A stretch of 64,000 bases of DNA from CAVUAN01 sp963739435 (GTDB taxonomy: Bacteria; Acidobacteriota; Thermoanaerobaculia; UBA5066; Gp7-AA6), in NCBI GenBank assembly GCA_963739435.1, contig CAVUAN010000006.1, positions 1 to 64,000 of the forward strand. Reading direction: 5' to 3'. Shown here piece after piece: positions 46,662 through 56,879 of the stretch (position 1 is its first letter; every line of letters starts with the position of its first letter). The notes beneath the pieces were generated by a model that saw only the letters and a program-made list of their open reading frames with translations, was not told the DNA's origin and ran no database searches. The translations under genes were made by a program, and so were the position numbers.

Positions 46662-49105
46662 TTAAGGCCTAGCCGATCGGGCGACCCGGAGGAGCGTGTC
46701 ACGCGCGCGGGCCGAGCCTTGCGCGTCTCCGGCTTGTCGAGGAACTCCGTCAGATCGCGCTCGGCCAGACGGACGTGAGCCTCCGTCGCGGCGTCTGCCG
46801 ATTTCCTGGCCCGCAGATCCGAACGCAGGCTCGTGAGCTTCGCCATCACGGCCGCCCGGACTTCGGGCGAAGACTCCGGCCGCGCGGCGAGGTCCATCAG
46901 GGAATCGAGGACCGTGCGCTGCGCGACCCGGCGCAGCGCCGCCAGCCGCGCGCTCTTCTCCGGCGCCGCCCCCCAGGTCGCGGCGACCAGGCGCCCGAGC
47001 AGCGCATCGAGGGTGAGGGCGTCCTTGCCCGAAGCGAGCGTCATCCGCGCGGCCCTCTGCGGGTCCGCGAGCGGCTCGACGACGAGGCCGGCCAGCGCGC
47101 GCGCCGCCGTCAGGGAGGAGAAGGCGTCGCCGGCTTCCGAGGGAAACTGCTCGCGAGCTCCGCCGCGTGCCGGACGGAGGCGCCGCGAGCGCGGCGAGGA
47201 TCCTGTCGGGAATGTCGAGGTTCTCGGGCTCGATCGCCGCGACGAGCAGCTCGAGCGCCTCCCGCTGTTTCTTGCCGGGAACCCACTCGACCGGCTTCTG
47301 GCCGTCCCCCGCGACGGCGTTGGCCTGGAACTGTCCGCCCACGAACTGCTGGGCCGCCTGGATGCCGAAGCGGTGGTACAGGTACGCCAGCGAGAAGCGC
47401 TGCTCGAGGTCGTAGACCCATTCGCCCGGTTTCAACTGGGACGGGCCGAAACGTTCGAGCAGCACCCGGCGCACGGCCTGCGTCGTCGCGAGCCACTGCA
47501 CCGGGTCCGCTCCCCAGTCGTACTCGGCCCAACGCGGGTCGCCGTCGGTCGGGTAGAAGATGCCCTTCGCGTAGCCGTCGCGCACGATTTTGTCGAGCGC
47601 CCGGGGGTCGTTGTCCGTCGAGTAGCCCCACTGGATGACGAGCCGATCGTAGGAGCCCACGTCCTTCGGGTAGGCGTCCCAGAGGTCGAGCTTGCCGTCC
47701 TTCAACTGGATGTTCGGCGCGAGGTAGTCCATGACCGAGCCCCAGCCAAACGTCGTCGCGGCCCAGTTGTGCATGAGGCCGATCGTGTGCCCGACCTCGT
47801 GCGCGGAAAGGTAGGCCAGCCGCTGCAGCACGAGGGATCTCCTCGTCGAGGCTCGGGTCGCCGATGGCAATCCAGGAGTCGTCCGGGGCATCGGCCGCCG
47901 CGCAGGCCTCGGCCGACTCCGGGCGCCGCATGTTCTGCCACATCCGCGAGGTCGTCCGGCGCCGGTGCGAGTCGATGCGGGCGACACCGTGCAGGATCTC
48001 GCCCGTCCGCGGGTCCGTCTGCGCGCCGCCCACCGACCAGCCGCGCTCGGCGCGATCGATCCACTCGACGCCCGAGTACCGGGCATCGAGAAACGTGGCC
48101 CCCGGCGGCAGGTCCTGGACCACGAACGCATTCTTGAAGCCGGCGGCCTCGAAGGCGTGGTTCCACCAGAGAGCGCCCTCGCGGATCGCCGTGCGCTCGG
48201 GCTCCGGGATGCCGCGGTCGAGGTAATAGACGATCGGCTCGACCGGCTCCGAGAGCGCGGCGCCCGGGTCCTTCTTGACGAGCCGCCAGCGCACCGCGAG
48301 GTATTTTTCGATCGGCTCGGTGAAGGGCGCCGTGTGATCGAGGTAGCGCCGCGGGATGAAGCCGATGCGCGGATCGAGCGGGCGCGCCGCAAAACCCGGC
48401 TCCGGCAGCTTCAGGAACGTGTGATGCCACCGCAGGCTCATCGTGTGGCCGTCGGGCAGGACCATCGCCATGCCGCGCGGCGGGTTTTCGGAGGTGAAGG
48501 TCAGCGTCGCCTCGATCTCGGAGTTCTTCGGAAAAGCTCCGGTCCGCTCGAAATTCAAGGCCGATCGCGCAGACGTCCTGCTTCCAGTCGCCCATGCGGG
48601 CCTGCTTCAAGGCCGGCACGATGTCCGTGTCATTGAGGAGAAAAGCCGTCGCGTCCACGAGCACGCGGTCTCCCTCCTCCGCGACGACCGGCATGCGACG
48701 CCAGCACCGCCGAGGGGAAGGACTCCTCGACGACGCGCGTGCGCTCCGGGTCCGACACGCCGCTGCGGTTCGCCATCTGCTTCTGGTGGAGCAGGACGCG
48801 GGGCCCCACGCGCTCGAACCGGCACAGGCGCAGCTCCCCGAGCTGCCCGCGGTCGAGCGAGACCTCGAGCGTCCCGGCGCCGCCCGCCAGCCCCGCCCCG
48901 TAGAGGAACTCCTCGTTCGAAGCGGGACACGTCGAGCAGGAGCTGTCCCTTCTTCGCGTCCCAGAAGAAGGGCTGGAAGCCCTCGTAGCGCTTCAGGTCC
49001 TTCGTGCGCTCGGCGATCGAGGGGGTTTTTTCGGGAGGTCGTCTCCTGAGCGGCAGCACCGCCGGCGAGGACAACTCCGAGCAGACCAGCGAGGATGAGG
49101 CGCAT
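46662..49105 (-). CDS. Secreted zinc metalloprotease, DUF4953/DUF5117-like, frameshifted
   Basis: About 813 residues from the ATG at 49105 with signal peptide MRLILAGLLGVVLAGGAAAQ. Early part 'ERTKDLKRYEGFQPFFWDAK' and 'GQLLLDVSRF' matches the DUF5117/5118 lead of this family; 'RRYLDHTAPFTEPIEKYLAV', 'IVYYLDRGIPEPERTAIREG' precede the zinc site 'YLSAHEVGHTIGLMHNW' (HExxHxxG...H), followed by 'FGWGSVMDYLAPNIQ' with a Met-turn-like segment. Extra bases near 47100-47160, 47838 (ATC-C-CTCGTG), 48560, 48705 and 48920. The last ~20 residues are ambiguous. Likely acts on peptides outside the cytoplasm. Substrate unknown. Confidence 0.85.
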
Positions 49106-49145
49106 CGTCCCCCCTTCCGATTCGGCGCGCATCCTACCCCTCCTA

Positions 49146-49262
49146 CCCCCTCTCCCTCCGGGAGAGGGGCGGGGTGAGGGGGCAACCGGCGCCTCGGCTG
49201 ACAATGAAAGTTCGTGCGGTCGTCTTCCCCTCACCCTAACCCTCTCCCGGTGGGAGAGGGGA
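49146..49262. repeat. Palindromic dispersed repeat 'CCCTCACCCTAACCCTCTCCC' type, copy 2
   Basis: Arms at 49146-49182 (CCCTCTCCC...GGGGTGAGGGGG) and 49227-49262 (CCCTCACCCTAACC...GGGAGAGGGGA), separated by 44 bases. It is the same family as 24226-24312 but with the arm order reversed. It fills most of the 209-base gap between the divergent metalloprotease and amidohydrolase genes. Confidence 0.85.
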
Positions 49263-49314
49263 CTCGTCTTGACTGCAGAACGAGCCAGCTAAAGGATGAG
49301 CCGCAGGAGGATCC

Positions 49315-50626
49315 ATGTTGAAACGACTGGCATTCGTCTGTCTGTCCTGGCTCCTGGCCTCAGCCGCCCTCGCCGAGGTCACCGCTATCCGCGCGGGCAG
49401 ACTGATCGACCCGGAGACGGGCCGGGCCGCCTCGAACCAGGTGATCCTCATCGACGGCGAAAAGATCACCGCGGTCGGCGCGAACGTCGCCGATTCCCGC
49501 GGGCGCCACGGTCATCGACCTTTCGGACCTGACCGTCCTGCCGGGCCTCGTCGACACCCACACGCACCTCGGCATCACCTACAAGGACATCCCGGAGCAC
49601 GACTTCTACTACCTGACCTACGTCATCGACTCGACGCCGCTGCGCGCCATCCAGGCGGCCTCGAACGGCATCCAGCTCCTGAACTCCGGCTTCACCGTGG
49701 TGCGCGATCTCGGCAACAACGCCCTCTACACCGACACGGCCCAGCGCGCGGCCATCGAGCAGGGCTGGATCCCGGGCCCGACGCTCATTCCCTCCGGAAT
49801 CATCATCGGCGGCAAGGGCGGGCAGTTCTGGCCGACACCGGAGATGTCGAAGTACCACGACATCGTCTACCCCGAGTACCTCGAAGCCGACACGCGCGAC
49901 GAGATCGTGAAGGCCGTGCGCGAGAACATGCTCTTCGGCGCGAAGGTCATCAAGATCTGCGTCGACTGCAAGCCCTGGGGCTACACCGTGGACGACATGA
50001 AGCTCTTCATTACCGAAGCCGGCCAAGGGCGGGCTCAAGGTCGCCGGCCACGTGCAGACGCCCGAGGGCGCCAGCCGCGCCATCGAGGCCGGAATCTGGT
50101 CGATCGAGCACGGCATGGCCTTGACCGAAGAGCACCACAAGCTCATGGCCCAGAAGGGGATCTACCTCGCCTCGACCGACACGCCCGTTCACGCCGTACC
50201 GCGGGACGAAGGAGACCGGAGACAAGAACGCGGCACTGCTCAGGAGCGCCTGGAAGAACGGCGTCAAGGTCACCTTCTCGACGGACATGGACTACTACAA
50301 GACCGGCAACACGATGAACCGCGGCGAGCTGACGATCAACTTCCTGCTGACCTGGAAGGCGGCCGGCATTCCCAACGCGGACATCCTGAAGGCCATGACG
50401 ATCACCGGCTACCAGTGCGCCCAGGTCGAAAAGGAGCGCGGCCCGATCAAGCCGGGGCTCGCCGCCGACATCATCGCGGTGCGCGGCAATCCCCTCGAGG
50501 ACATCGACGCGCTGCGCGACGTGCAGTTCGTCATGAAGGACGGCATGGTCTTCAAGCGTGACGGCGTGATGACGCCCGAAGAAGTTCTTCCACGCGGGCC
50601 CGGTCAAGGGCTGGCGCAAACGCTAG
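49315..50626 (+). CDS. Exported metal-dependent amidohydrolase (imidazolonepropionase/prolidase-like), frameshifted
   Basis: About 435 residues from the ATG at 49315 with GGAGG seven bases upstream. Signal peptide MLKRLAFVCLSWLLASAALA. Metal ligands: HxH in 'LPGLVDTHTHLG', Lys in 'FGAKVIKICVDC', His in 'LKVAGHVQTPEG', His in 'WSIEHGMALTEEHH', Asp in 'VTFSTDMDYYKTG'. 'GLAADIIAVRGNPLEDIDAL' is the typical end of periplasmic amidohydrolases of the Xaa-Pro dipeptidase/imidazolonepropionase-related type. Extra bases near 49493 (GCC-G-ATT), 50028 (GCC-G-GCC), 50207 (CCC-G-TTC) and 50588; the corrected end is 'FHAGPVKGWRKR' at TAG 50624. The next gene, an Xaa-Pro peptidase, starts 29 bases on, so both may act in peptide use. 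Confidence 0.87.
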
Positions 50627-50655
50627 AATCTCCGCGAAACGCGAAAGGAGATTTC

Positions 50656-52048
50656 ATGGTTCTCGCGACTGCGGCTCTGTTGTCGGGCATGGCGGCTTCC
50701 CCGGCCATGGCGCCGCCCTCCGTCACACCCGCGTTCTTCGAGTCGCATCGGGACAGGCTTCTTGCCAAACTCCCTCCCGGCTCGATTGCCGTCTTCCACG
50801 CGGCGCCCGCGCGCTCCGGGGCCTCGAGCGACCCGTACCGGCAGGACTCCGACTTCTGGTACCTGACGGGCTTGGATGAGCCCAACGCCGTCGCCGTGCT
50901 CGTCCCCGGCGCCCGCCCGGCCGAGCCGCTACGTTCTCTTCGTCCAGCCCAGGGATTTCGCCGGCGAGCAATGGACCGGCTGGCGCGCGGGTGTCGAAGG
51001 CGCGAAGAAGGACTACGGCGCGGGAGAGGCCTATCCGATCTCGGAGTTCTGGACTCGCTTCGCCGCCCTGGCCGCCCCGGCGCAGTCCCTCTACTACGGG
51101 ACCGGCGGAGACGATGCGTTCCTGAAGAGATTGCTCGAGACCTGGAACGCCACCAACGCAAACGCCACCGCCGCCCGCCCCTTTGCCGACGTCTCGCCGC
51201 TGACGGCCGCCCTGCGCCTCGTCAAGGACGACGTCGAGAAGGCTCTCCTGCGCGAGGCCGCCGCCATCTCGGCCGACGCCCACACGGCCGCCATGCGCGA
51301 GACGGCGGCCGGCCGCCACGAGTACGACCTCAAGGCCGCGATGGTCGGCCTTTGCCTCTCCCGCGGGGCCGCCCGCATGGCCTATCCACCGATCGTCGCC
51401 TCGGGCCGCAACTCCGTGATCCTCCACCACGAGCGCGACGACAAGAAGCTCGAAGACGGCGAGATGATCGTCAACGACAGCGCCTGCGAGTACAGCCTGT
51501 ACGCCTCGGACGTCACGCGCAGCTACCCGGTCTCCGGCCGCTTCTCGCCCGCCCAGAAGCAGATCTACGAGATCGTGCTCGCCGCGCAGAAGGCGGGCTT
51601 TGCCGCGGTCAAGCCGGGGGCCGCCTTCCACGAGGTCCATGACGCGACCGTCCGGGTCGTCGTCGACGGCCTGCTCGCCCTCGGCATCCTCACGGGAGAC
51701 CGCGCCGACATCCTCAAGACGCGCGCCTACCAGCGGTTCTATCCCCACGGATCGAGCCACTGGATCGGCCTGGACGTCCATGACGTCGGCAGCTACGGCA
51801 ACCCCGAGGGCGTGACGCGCCTGGAGCGCTACGGCCTCTCGCAGACGAAGCTCGAGCCGGGGATGGCCCTCACGGTCGAGCCCGGCATTTACATCCCCGA
51901 GCATTCGACGGCGGACCCGAAGTGGTGGAACATCGGCGTGCGCATCGAGGACACGGTCCTCGTCACGCCCGAAGGCCTCGAGTGCCTGTCCTGCGCCGCC
52001 CCGCGCGAGATCGCCGACATCGAAAAGACTGTCGGGAAAAAGCGCTGA
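50656..52048 (+). CDS. Exported Xaa-Pro aminopeptidase-like peptidase (M24B), one frame break
   Basis: About 463 residues from the ATG at 50656 (AAAGGAG ideal site). Short signal peptide MVLATAALLSGMAASPAMA. N-terminal creatinase-like domain ('QDSDFWYLTGLDEPNAVAVL'), then the pita-bread fold: metal ligands Asp in 'VNDSACEYSLYASDVTRSYP' (two Asp), His in 'SSHWIGLDVHDVG', Glu in 'TVEPGIYIPEH' and Glu in 'GVRIEDTVLVTP'. All five dinuclear-metal ligands are present. An extra base near 50930 (CCG-C-TAC) breaks the N-domain before 'YVLFVQPRDF'. Removes N-terminal residues preceding proline. Confidence 0.9.
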
Positions 52049-52080
52049 TTCGTCCTCGCGAGGAGTAGGATTTGTTTCAG

Positions 52081-52287
52081 ATGGACGTCGACCGCGAGGA
52101 GCGACGCTTCGCGCGTTGGAGGTGCCGGGATTGCCGCACCATCCGATACGCGGCGATCCCCCGGGACGCGCGCCTCAAGTGCCCGATCTGCTACGCCGCA
52201 GTGGACTTTGATCCCCGAAAGCACGCCCGCCGCGACCCCGCCGACCGGGGCAAGCGGCCCGAGGAGATCCCGCCGGCCGAGCACTAG
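52081..52287 (+). CDS. Small zinc-ribbon protein
   Basis: 68 residues from ATG 52081 (or 71 from TTG 52072), following GAGGAGTAGGA. Two Cys pairs, 'WRCRDCRTIRYA' and 'LKCPICYAAV', spaced ~18 residues apart, make a zinc ribbon; the rest is charged. No family is recognised. Its stop codon lies inside the left arm of the repeat element that follows. Confidence 0.65.
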   Translation: MDVDREERRFARWRCRDCRTIRYAAIPRDARLKCPICYAAVDFDPRKHARRDPADRGKRPEEIPPAEH

Positions 52288-52554
52288 CAGGCTGCTGAAA
52301 AATGGTGTGGGCGGCGTTGCGAGCGCCGCGGGGCCGGATGCAAGGCGCCGCGACGAAGGCGATGCCGCTGTGCATCGGGGAGGAGCGGCAACGTCGCAGA
52401 CGGCCCCGCGCCGCCGCAACCGCTTGCGGTGGCTAGCCTTTTGCCCCCGGCGCCTAAAAGAGAATCCAGGGTTCCCTCAGGCCTTATGGCACTGCGTCGC
52501 GGTCCGCAAAAGGCTAGACACGACGCCCGCGTCCATTTTTCAGCGGCCTGCTAG
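52284..52554. repeat. MITE-like element with CTAGCAGGC...TTTTTCAGC terminal inverted repeats
   Basis: 271 bases bounded by CTAGCAGGCTGCTGAAAAA (52284-52302) and its near reverse complement TTTTTCAGCGGCCTGCTAG (52536-52554), 17 or more matches. No protein-coding frame with support lies inside. The same terminal phrase is a familiar dispersed intergenic repeat in several bacterial groups. It fills the gap between the zinc-ribbon gene and the next gene; nothing else is seen in that gap. Confidence 0.8.
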
Positions 52555-52568
52555 CCGGCCGGAACGGC

Positions 52569-53456
52569 TCAGGGGGACGGCGGCCTGTTGCTCCAGCTCT
52601 CGCCGGCGGGGCGCCAGGCTCCCCCGTTCCGGCTCAGCTTCACGGTCCCGTACTGCTTCACGCCCTCGACCAGGCCGCTGACATAGAGCACGGCCGAATC
52701 TCCGGCGACGTATCCGTCATCGATCGTGACCTTGGCCGGTGTCATCGCGGCCATGATCTCGAGCCCCTTGCGCAGATCCTCGTCGGAGACGTCCTGCATC
52801 TCGGCGGGGTTCATTTTCCGGATGGCGGCGAGATCCTTCTTCCGGATGGCCTCTTGCAGGGAGAGATAGGCCTTGCCGGGATCTCCTCCGCCCTCCGGCA
52901 GCTTCTTGCCTGTCTTCGCGTCGGGAGGCGGCGCTTCGCGGATCGCCTGTCGGATCGGCGCCTGGAACTCCGCCCGGATATGGTACGTGTGCTTCAGAAA
53001 CTCCTCCGGCGCTTTCGTCTGCACCGAGCCCTGGATCCGGCCGCCCGCGCGCGACGTGATCGTCACGGAGGCGTGCGTCTTGCCGGACACCTGCAGGCTC
53101 ATGTCGCCGAGCTCGTCGTGGTACACGACTTCGCGCGTGGCCTGCCCACTCTCATCGAGAACGAGGAGAACGGAATTATGCCGTTCCAGAAGCAGGGCGC
53201 GCTCGAGGTCCTTGACACCGGCAAAGGCCGCTTCCTGGAGCGGTTCATCCGTCAAGAGAATCGCCGTGTCGGTCTTCTTCTCGTCGAACGGATTCGCCTG
53301 GGCCATCGCATAGACGTAGTGCAGCTCGACGGATTTTCCGTCCACCTCGAAGCTGCCCGAAACCCTCCCGGCAGCGCTTGTCTCCGGAGGGCCGCCGGCT
53401 GATACGGCCTGACCGATCGCAGCCGCAAGGAGAACCGTCAGGACGGAAGCGTGCAT
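52569..53456 (-). CDS. Hypothetical exported protein
   Basis: 295 residues with signal peptide MHASVLTVLLAAAIGQAVSA. Two parts: residues ~30-165 are beta-rich ('GSFEVDGKSVELHYVYAMAQ', 'TDTAILLTDEPL', 'GRIQGSVQTKAPEEF') and ~195-290 resemble a small cystatin-like/DUF4440-type domain ('AYLSLQEAIRKKDLAAIRKM', 'VTIDDGYVAGDSAVLYVSG', 'YGTVKLSRNGGAWR'). The second part may bind a small ligand; no catalytic residues can be named. It is divergent from the next gene, with 56 bp between starts. Confidence 0.8.
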   Translation of the reverse strand: MHASVLTVLLAAAIGQAVSAGGPPETSAAGRVSGSFEVDGKSVELHYVYAMAQANPFDEKKTDTAILLTDEPLQEAAFAGVKDLERALLLERHNSVLLVLDESGQATREVVYHDELGDMSLQVSGKTHASVTITSRAGGRIQGSVQTKAPEEFLKHTYHIRAEFQAPIRQAIREAPPPDAKTGKKLPEGGGDPGKAYLSLQEAIRKKDLAAIRKMNPAEMQDVSDEDLRKGLEIMAAMTPAKVTIDDGYVAGDSAVLYVSGLVEGVKQYGTVKLSRNGGAWRPAGESWSNRPPSP

Positions 53457-53512
53457 CGAACCCTCCCAAACCGGCGGGATTCTACCCGCTCGAACGTATC
53501 GGCTAAACTCTC

Positions 53513-53983
53513 ATGCACTCACTCGCGATGAAGAAGCTGGTCGTCCTCCTCGTCCTGGGCGGCGCCGCGTTCTTCGGCTACCGCTCGTTCTCGGGCGGCG
53601 GAGCCGTCAGCGCCTACGAGAAGTTCGCCGAGGCCTGGACCCACGACGACCCCGCCGGGGCCGGAAAGCACGCGGACGCCGAGACGGCCCGCAAGGCGTT
53701 CGAGGAGCAATCCCTGCGCGGTCTCCAGAGCGGCGCGATGATCGAAGCCTTCCGGGGCACCCGCTACGAGATCGAGTCGCGAAGCCGATCGACCGAAGGG
53801 GATGTCCTGCTCGAGGTGAAGCAGACGATCCAGTTCGACCCGCCCGGCGTGACCTCGGCCATCACCGGCGCCATGTACACCCACATCCACCACTCGGCCA
53901 GGGTGCGTAAGACTCCGGACGGGTGGAAGGTCGTAGCCTTCGAGGCGAAGTTTCTCGACATGGGCGAGCTCCGTAAGCGCTAG
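53513..53983 (+). CDS. Membrane-anchored hypothetical protein
   Basis: 156 residues from ATG 53513, or 151 from ATG 53528 ('MKKLVVLLVLGGAAFFGY'); neither has a clear ribosome site. One N-terminal membrane segment, then a single domain with 'AYEKFAEAWTHDDPAGAGKH', 'VLLEVKQTIQFDPPGV' and 'HHSARVRKTPDGWKVVAFEA', a pattern like NTF2/SnoaL-type cone folds. No known function. Confidence 0.75.
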   Translation: MHSLAMKKLVVLLVLGGAAFFGYRSFSGGGAVSAYEKFAEAWTHDDPAGAGKHADAETARKAFEEQSLRGLQSGAMIEAFRGTRYEIESRSRSTEGDVLLEVKQTIQFDPPGVTSAITGAMYTHIHHSARVRKTPDGWKVVAFEAKFLDMGELRKR

Positions 53984-54068
53984 GACGGCAGCCCCTTTTC
54001 TGGTGCCTTTGCATCATCCCCGGAGCCTACCGGCGTGGCACTCTGTCGCCCGAAAAGGAGCATCCTCC

Positions 54069-54320
54069 ATGTCCATGGTCATCAACGATAACTGCATCAA
54101 CTGCGGCAACTGCGAGCCGTCCTGCCCCAACCAGGCAATCTCGGCCGGAGAAAACCTCTATGTCGTCGCGCACGAACGCTGCACCGAATGCGTGGGGGCG
54201 TTCGACAAGCCCCAGTGCGTGGAGGCTTGCCCCATTCCGGACTGCATCGTGATCGATCCGGCGCACACGGAGCCGCGCGAAGCGCTCCTCGAGCGGTATC
54301 AGACGCTCCACCCGAACTGA
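54069..54320 (+). CDS. 2x[4Fe-4S] ferredoxin, YfhL-like
   Basis: 83 residues. First cluster 'CINCGNCEPSCPNQAI' and second cluster 'CTECVGAFDKPQCVEACPI', where the second has the extended C-x2-C-x8-C-x3-C spacing typical of the YfhL/Alv group of low-potential ferredoxins. The ATG at 54069 is followed by 'MSMVIND', the family N-terminus being M-x-x-x-I-x-D/E. Soluble electron carrier; partner enzyme not indicated by neighbours. It is not close to the PreA-like gene, which lacks a visible Fe-S domain. Confidence 0.9.
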   Translation: MSMVINDNCINCGNCEPSCPNQAISAGENLYVVAHERCTECVGAFDKPQCVEACPIPDCIVIDPAHTEPREALLERYQTLHPN

Positions 54321-54327
54321 GCCGCGC

Positions 54328-56757
54328 CTATTCGCAGCGAAGGGCTCGGGCGGGGTCGACGCGCATCGCCCGCCGAGCCGGCAGCAAGCAGGCGAGACAT
54401 CCGGCCCCCAGCAGGAGCAGCGCCACGCCCGCGTATGTCGCCGGATCGGCCGGGCTGATGTCGAACAGCAGGCTCGCCAGGTACCGCGTGAGCAGCATCG
54501 CGCCCGCGATCCCCGCCGCGAGCCCGAGACCGGTCAGCGCGAGGCCCTGGCGCAGAATCAGGCGCAACACCTCTCCTTTCTGCGCCCCGAGAGCCATGCG
54601 AATACCGACCTCGCGCGTCCGCCGGGCGACGCTGTAGGAGATGACCCCGTAGGTCCCGATGACGGCAAGCAGCAGGGCCGTCACCCCGAAGAGCCCGAGG
54701 AGTGTCGTGCGGAATCGGGGCTGTGCCACGGAGTCGTACACGATCCGGGTCATGGGTTGGATCTCGGCAATCGGCAGCCCGGGAATGAGAGCTCGGACCT
54801 CTCTGCGGATCACACCGGCCACCTGCTCGGAATCTCCCGCTGTCCGAATGGCGACGTAAGCCGCCCACCAGGGCTCCTGCCCGAACGGCACGTACATCTC
54901 GGGCTGCGACGGCACGCCGAGGCCGTTGCGCTTGACGTCTCCAACGACGCCGACGATCTCTCGCGGGACACTCTCCTTGAACCCGAAAATCAGCCGCCGG
55001 CCGAGCGGGCTTTCACCCGGGAAAAACCGGGCGGCAAACGCGGAAGACACGATGCAAACTTTCGGCGTCGTAGCGGTGTCGCTCTCGGTGAAGAGCCTCC
55101 CCTCGCGCAGCGGCACGCGGAGCACGCGAAAGTACTCCGCCGTCAGAGCGGTGTAGTTCGCGGAGTAGTCGGATTCCGCCTTGTCCTGCGGCCGGCCTTC
55201 GACCTGAAAGGCAAAGTGCAACCCTCCGCCGTAGAGGGGCAGCGGGAGCGAGGCTGCAACGCTCTCGAAGCCGGGCTGCGCCTTCAACCTGCCAACCAGC
55301 TCTGTATAGAAGGAAAGCCATTGCTCCGGCCTGGGATACTGCGACCGGGGAAGCGAAAAGCCTGACGTGACGACGCGTGAGGGATCGAAGCCGAGCTTCA
55401 CATCCTGCAGGCGTAAGAAGCTCCGCCCGAGCAGCCCGGCGCCAACCAGCAGGATGAAGGAGAAGGCCGTCTCGCCGACGACGAGCATGTCGCGCAGGCG
55501 TCTCCGGCCGCTGCTCTCGCCCGCCGAGAGCGAACCCTCCCTCAGGGCGTCGGTCAGGTTCGTGCCGGCGGTTTCGAGCGCCGGGGCCAGGCCGAAGACG
55601 ATCGCCGCGACGATTGAAGCGCCAAAGGAAAAGAGAAGGACCCGCAGGTCGAGTTGAATTTCGGAGACGCGGGGCAGGTCGGCCGGCAGCCACGCGCGGA
55701 GCGTTTTGAGGCTCGCAAAGGCGAGGGCGAGTCCCAGGCCGCCCCCGGCCAGGCCGAGAAGCAGGCTCTCGGTCAGGAACTGCCGCAGCAGGCGGCCTCT
55801 TCCAGCGCCCAGGGCCGTGCGGATCGCGACTTCCCGCGAGCGGGCTCCGGCGCGGACGAGTAGCAGGTTCGCGACGTTGGCGCAGGCGATCAGGAAGACG
55901 AGACCCACGCCTCCGAGCAGAACGAGCAGCGCGGTCCTGACCCCCGCAACGAGGCTCTCGGCCAGCGGGACGATCCGCACGCCCCAGCCCTCGTTCTCCT
56001 TCGGATACAGGCGTGCGAGGTTGCCGGCCACGGTCGCCAGCTCCGCCTCGGCCCGGCCGATCGGGACGTCGTTCCGGAGGCGGCCGACGATTCTCAGGTA
56101 ATGGCCTGCTCGGCGCTGCCGGAGATCGGCAAAGACCGGGTCCTGAATGAGCGGCACCCACATCTCCGCGGGAGGGTTCTCGGGCGGAGTCTTGAATGTG
56201 GCCGGCACGACTCCAACGACCGTGCAGGGGCGCTCGTCGAGCAGGACGGCTTGACCGACGACCGACATGTCGCCCTCAAACCGGTTGCGCCAGATGGTTT
56301 CGCCGAGCACGACGACGAGCGGGGCGGCGGGGTCCTCGTCCTCGGCGGTGAGCGTGCGGCCGAGCAAGGGCTTCACGTGAAGCAGTGAGAACAGGTTCGA
56401 GGTGACCGAGCCTGCGTCAACGATGGCCGGCTCGCCACGGCCCGTGAGCGTGTAGGAGTGCATCCGGATCGCGCCGAGATCCTCAAACGAGCGGGTCTGG
56501 CTCATCCAGTCGGAGTAGTTGAGATAGGAGACGCCGTTATTGAAGATGCCCTGCGCGGCCTGCGTCTGGAAGACGGCGACCAGGCGCTCCGGCTCCCGGA
56601 AAGGCAGCGGGCGCAGCAGCACCGCGTCGACCACGCTGAAAATCGCCGTGTTGGCGCCGATACCGAGGGCGAGCGTCGCCAGAGCCACGACGGTGAACCC
56701 GGGGCTCTTGACGAGCGTGCGGAAGGCAAAGCGTAGGTCCTGGCCGAATTGGCTCAT
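54328..56757 (-). CDS. ADOP-type ABC transporter permease (MacB/FtsX family)
   Basis: 809 residues. Opens with 'LRFAFRTLVKSPGFTVVALA' and 'LGIGANTAIFSVVDAVLLRPLPF', the standard start of acidobacterial duplicated orphan permeases. Two periplasmic MacB-core domains (~50-245 and ~490-640) alternate with FtsX membrane blocks (TMs near 285, 340, 380, then 435 and 695-800). The final block 'ARRTREVGIRMALGAQKGEV' is the FtsX repeat. No ATP-binding partner is adjacent, as usual for this orphan group. The substrate is unknown. Confidence 0.95.
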   Translation of the reverse strand: MSQFGQDLRFAFRTLVKSPGFTVVALATLALGIGANTAIFSVVDAVLLRPLPFREPERLVAVFQTQAAQGIFNNGVSYLNYSDWMSQTRSFEDLGAIRMHSYTLTGRGEPAIVDAGSVTSNLFSLLHVKPLLGRTLTAEDEDPAAPLVVVLGETIWRNRFEGDMSVVGQAVLLDERPCTVVGVVPATFKTPPENPPAEMWVPLIQDPVFADLRQRRAGHYLRIVGRLRNDVPIGRAEAELATVAGNLARLYPKENEGWGVRIVPLAESLVAGVRTALLVLLGGVGLVFLIACANVANLLLVRAGARSREVAIRTALGAGRGRLLRQFLTESLLLGLAGGGLGLALAFASLKTLRAWLPADLPRVSEIQLDLRVLLFSFGASIVAAIVFGLAPALETAGTNLTDALREGSLSAGESSGRRRLRDMLVVGETAFSFILLVGAGLLGRSFLRLQDVKLGFDPSRVVTSGFSLPRSQYPRPEQWLSFYTELVGRLKAQPGFESVAASLPLPLYGGGLHFAFQVEGRPQDKAESDYSANYTALTAEYFRVLRVPLREGRLFTESDTATTPKVCIVSSAFAARFFPGESPLGRRLIFGFKESVPREIVGVVGDVKRNGLGVPSQPEMYVPFGQEPWWAAYVAIRTAGDSEQVAGVIRREVRALIPGLPIAEIQPMTRIVYDSVAQPRFRTTLLGLFGVTALLLAVIGTYGVISYSVARRTREVGIRMALGAQKGEVLRLILRQGLALTGLGLAAGIAGAMLLTRYLASLLFDISPADPATYAGVALLLLGAGCLACLLPARRAMRVDPARALRCE

Positions 56758-56879
56758 CTCTGCCTACGAGCTTATCCGTTTGAAACCTGGGGGGACGCGC
56801 GGACCGAAACACTCCGCGCAGCAAGCCGTAAGAATTGCATGCACGGCTCGCCCTTTTTGGCGGCCGATCGGAGATGACA

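Noticed and set aside
52208..52681. 157-codon frame across the MITE-like element
   Set aside because: It is read through the inverted repeat and the 3' end of an opposite gene, with no start signal or recognisable protein features.
54003..54068. Longer start for the ferredoxin
   Set aside because: The extra 22 residues are unlike the family, which begins a few residues before the first Cys cluster.
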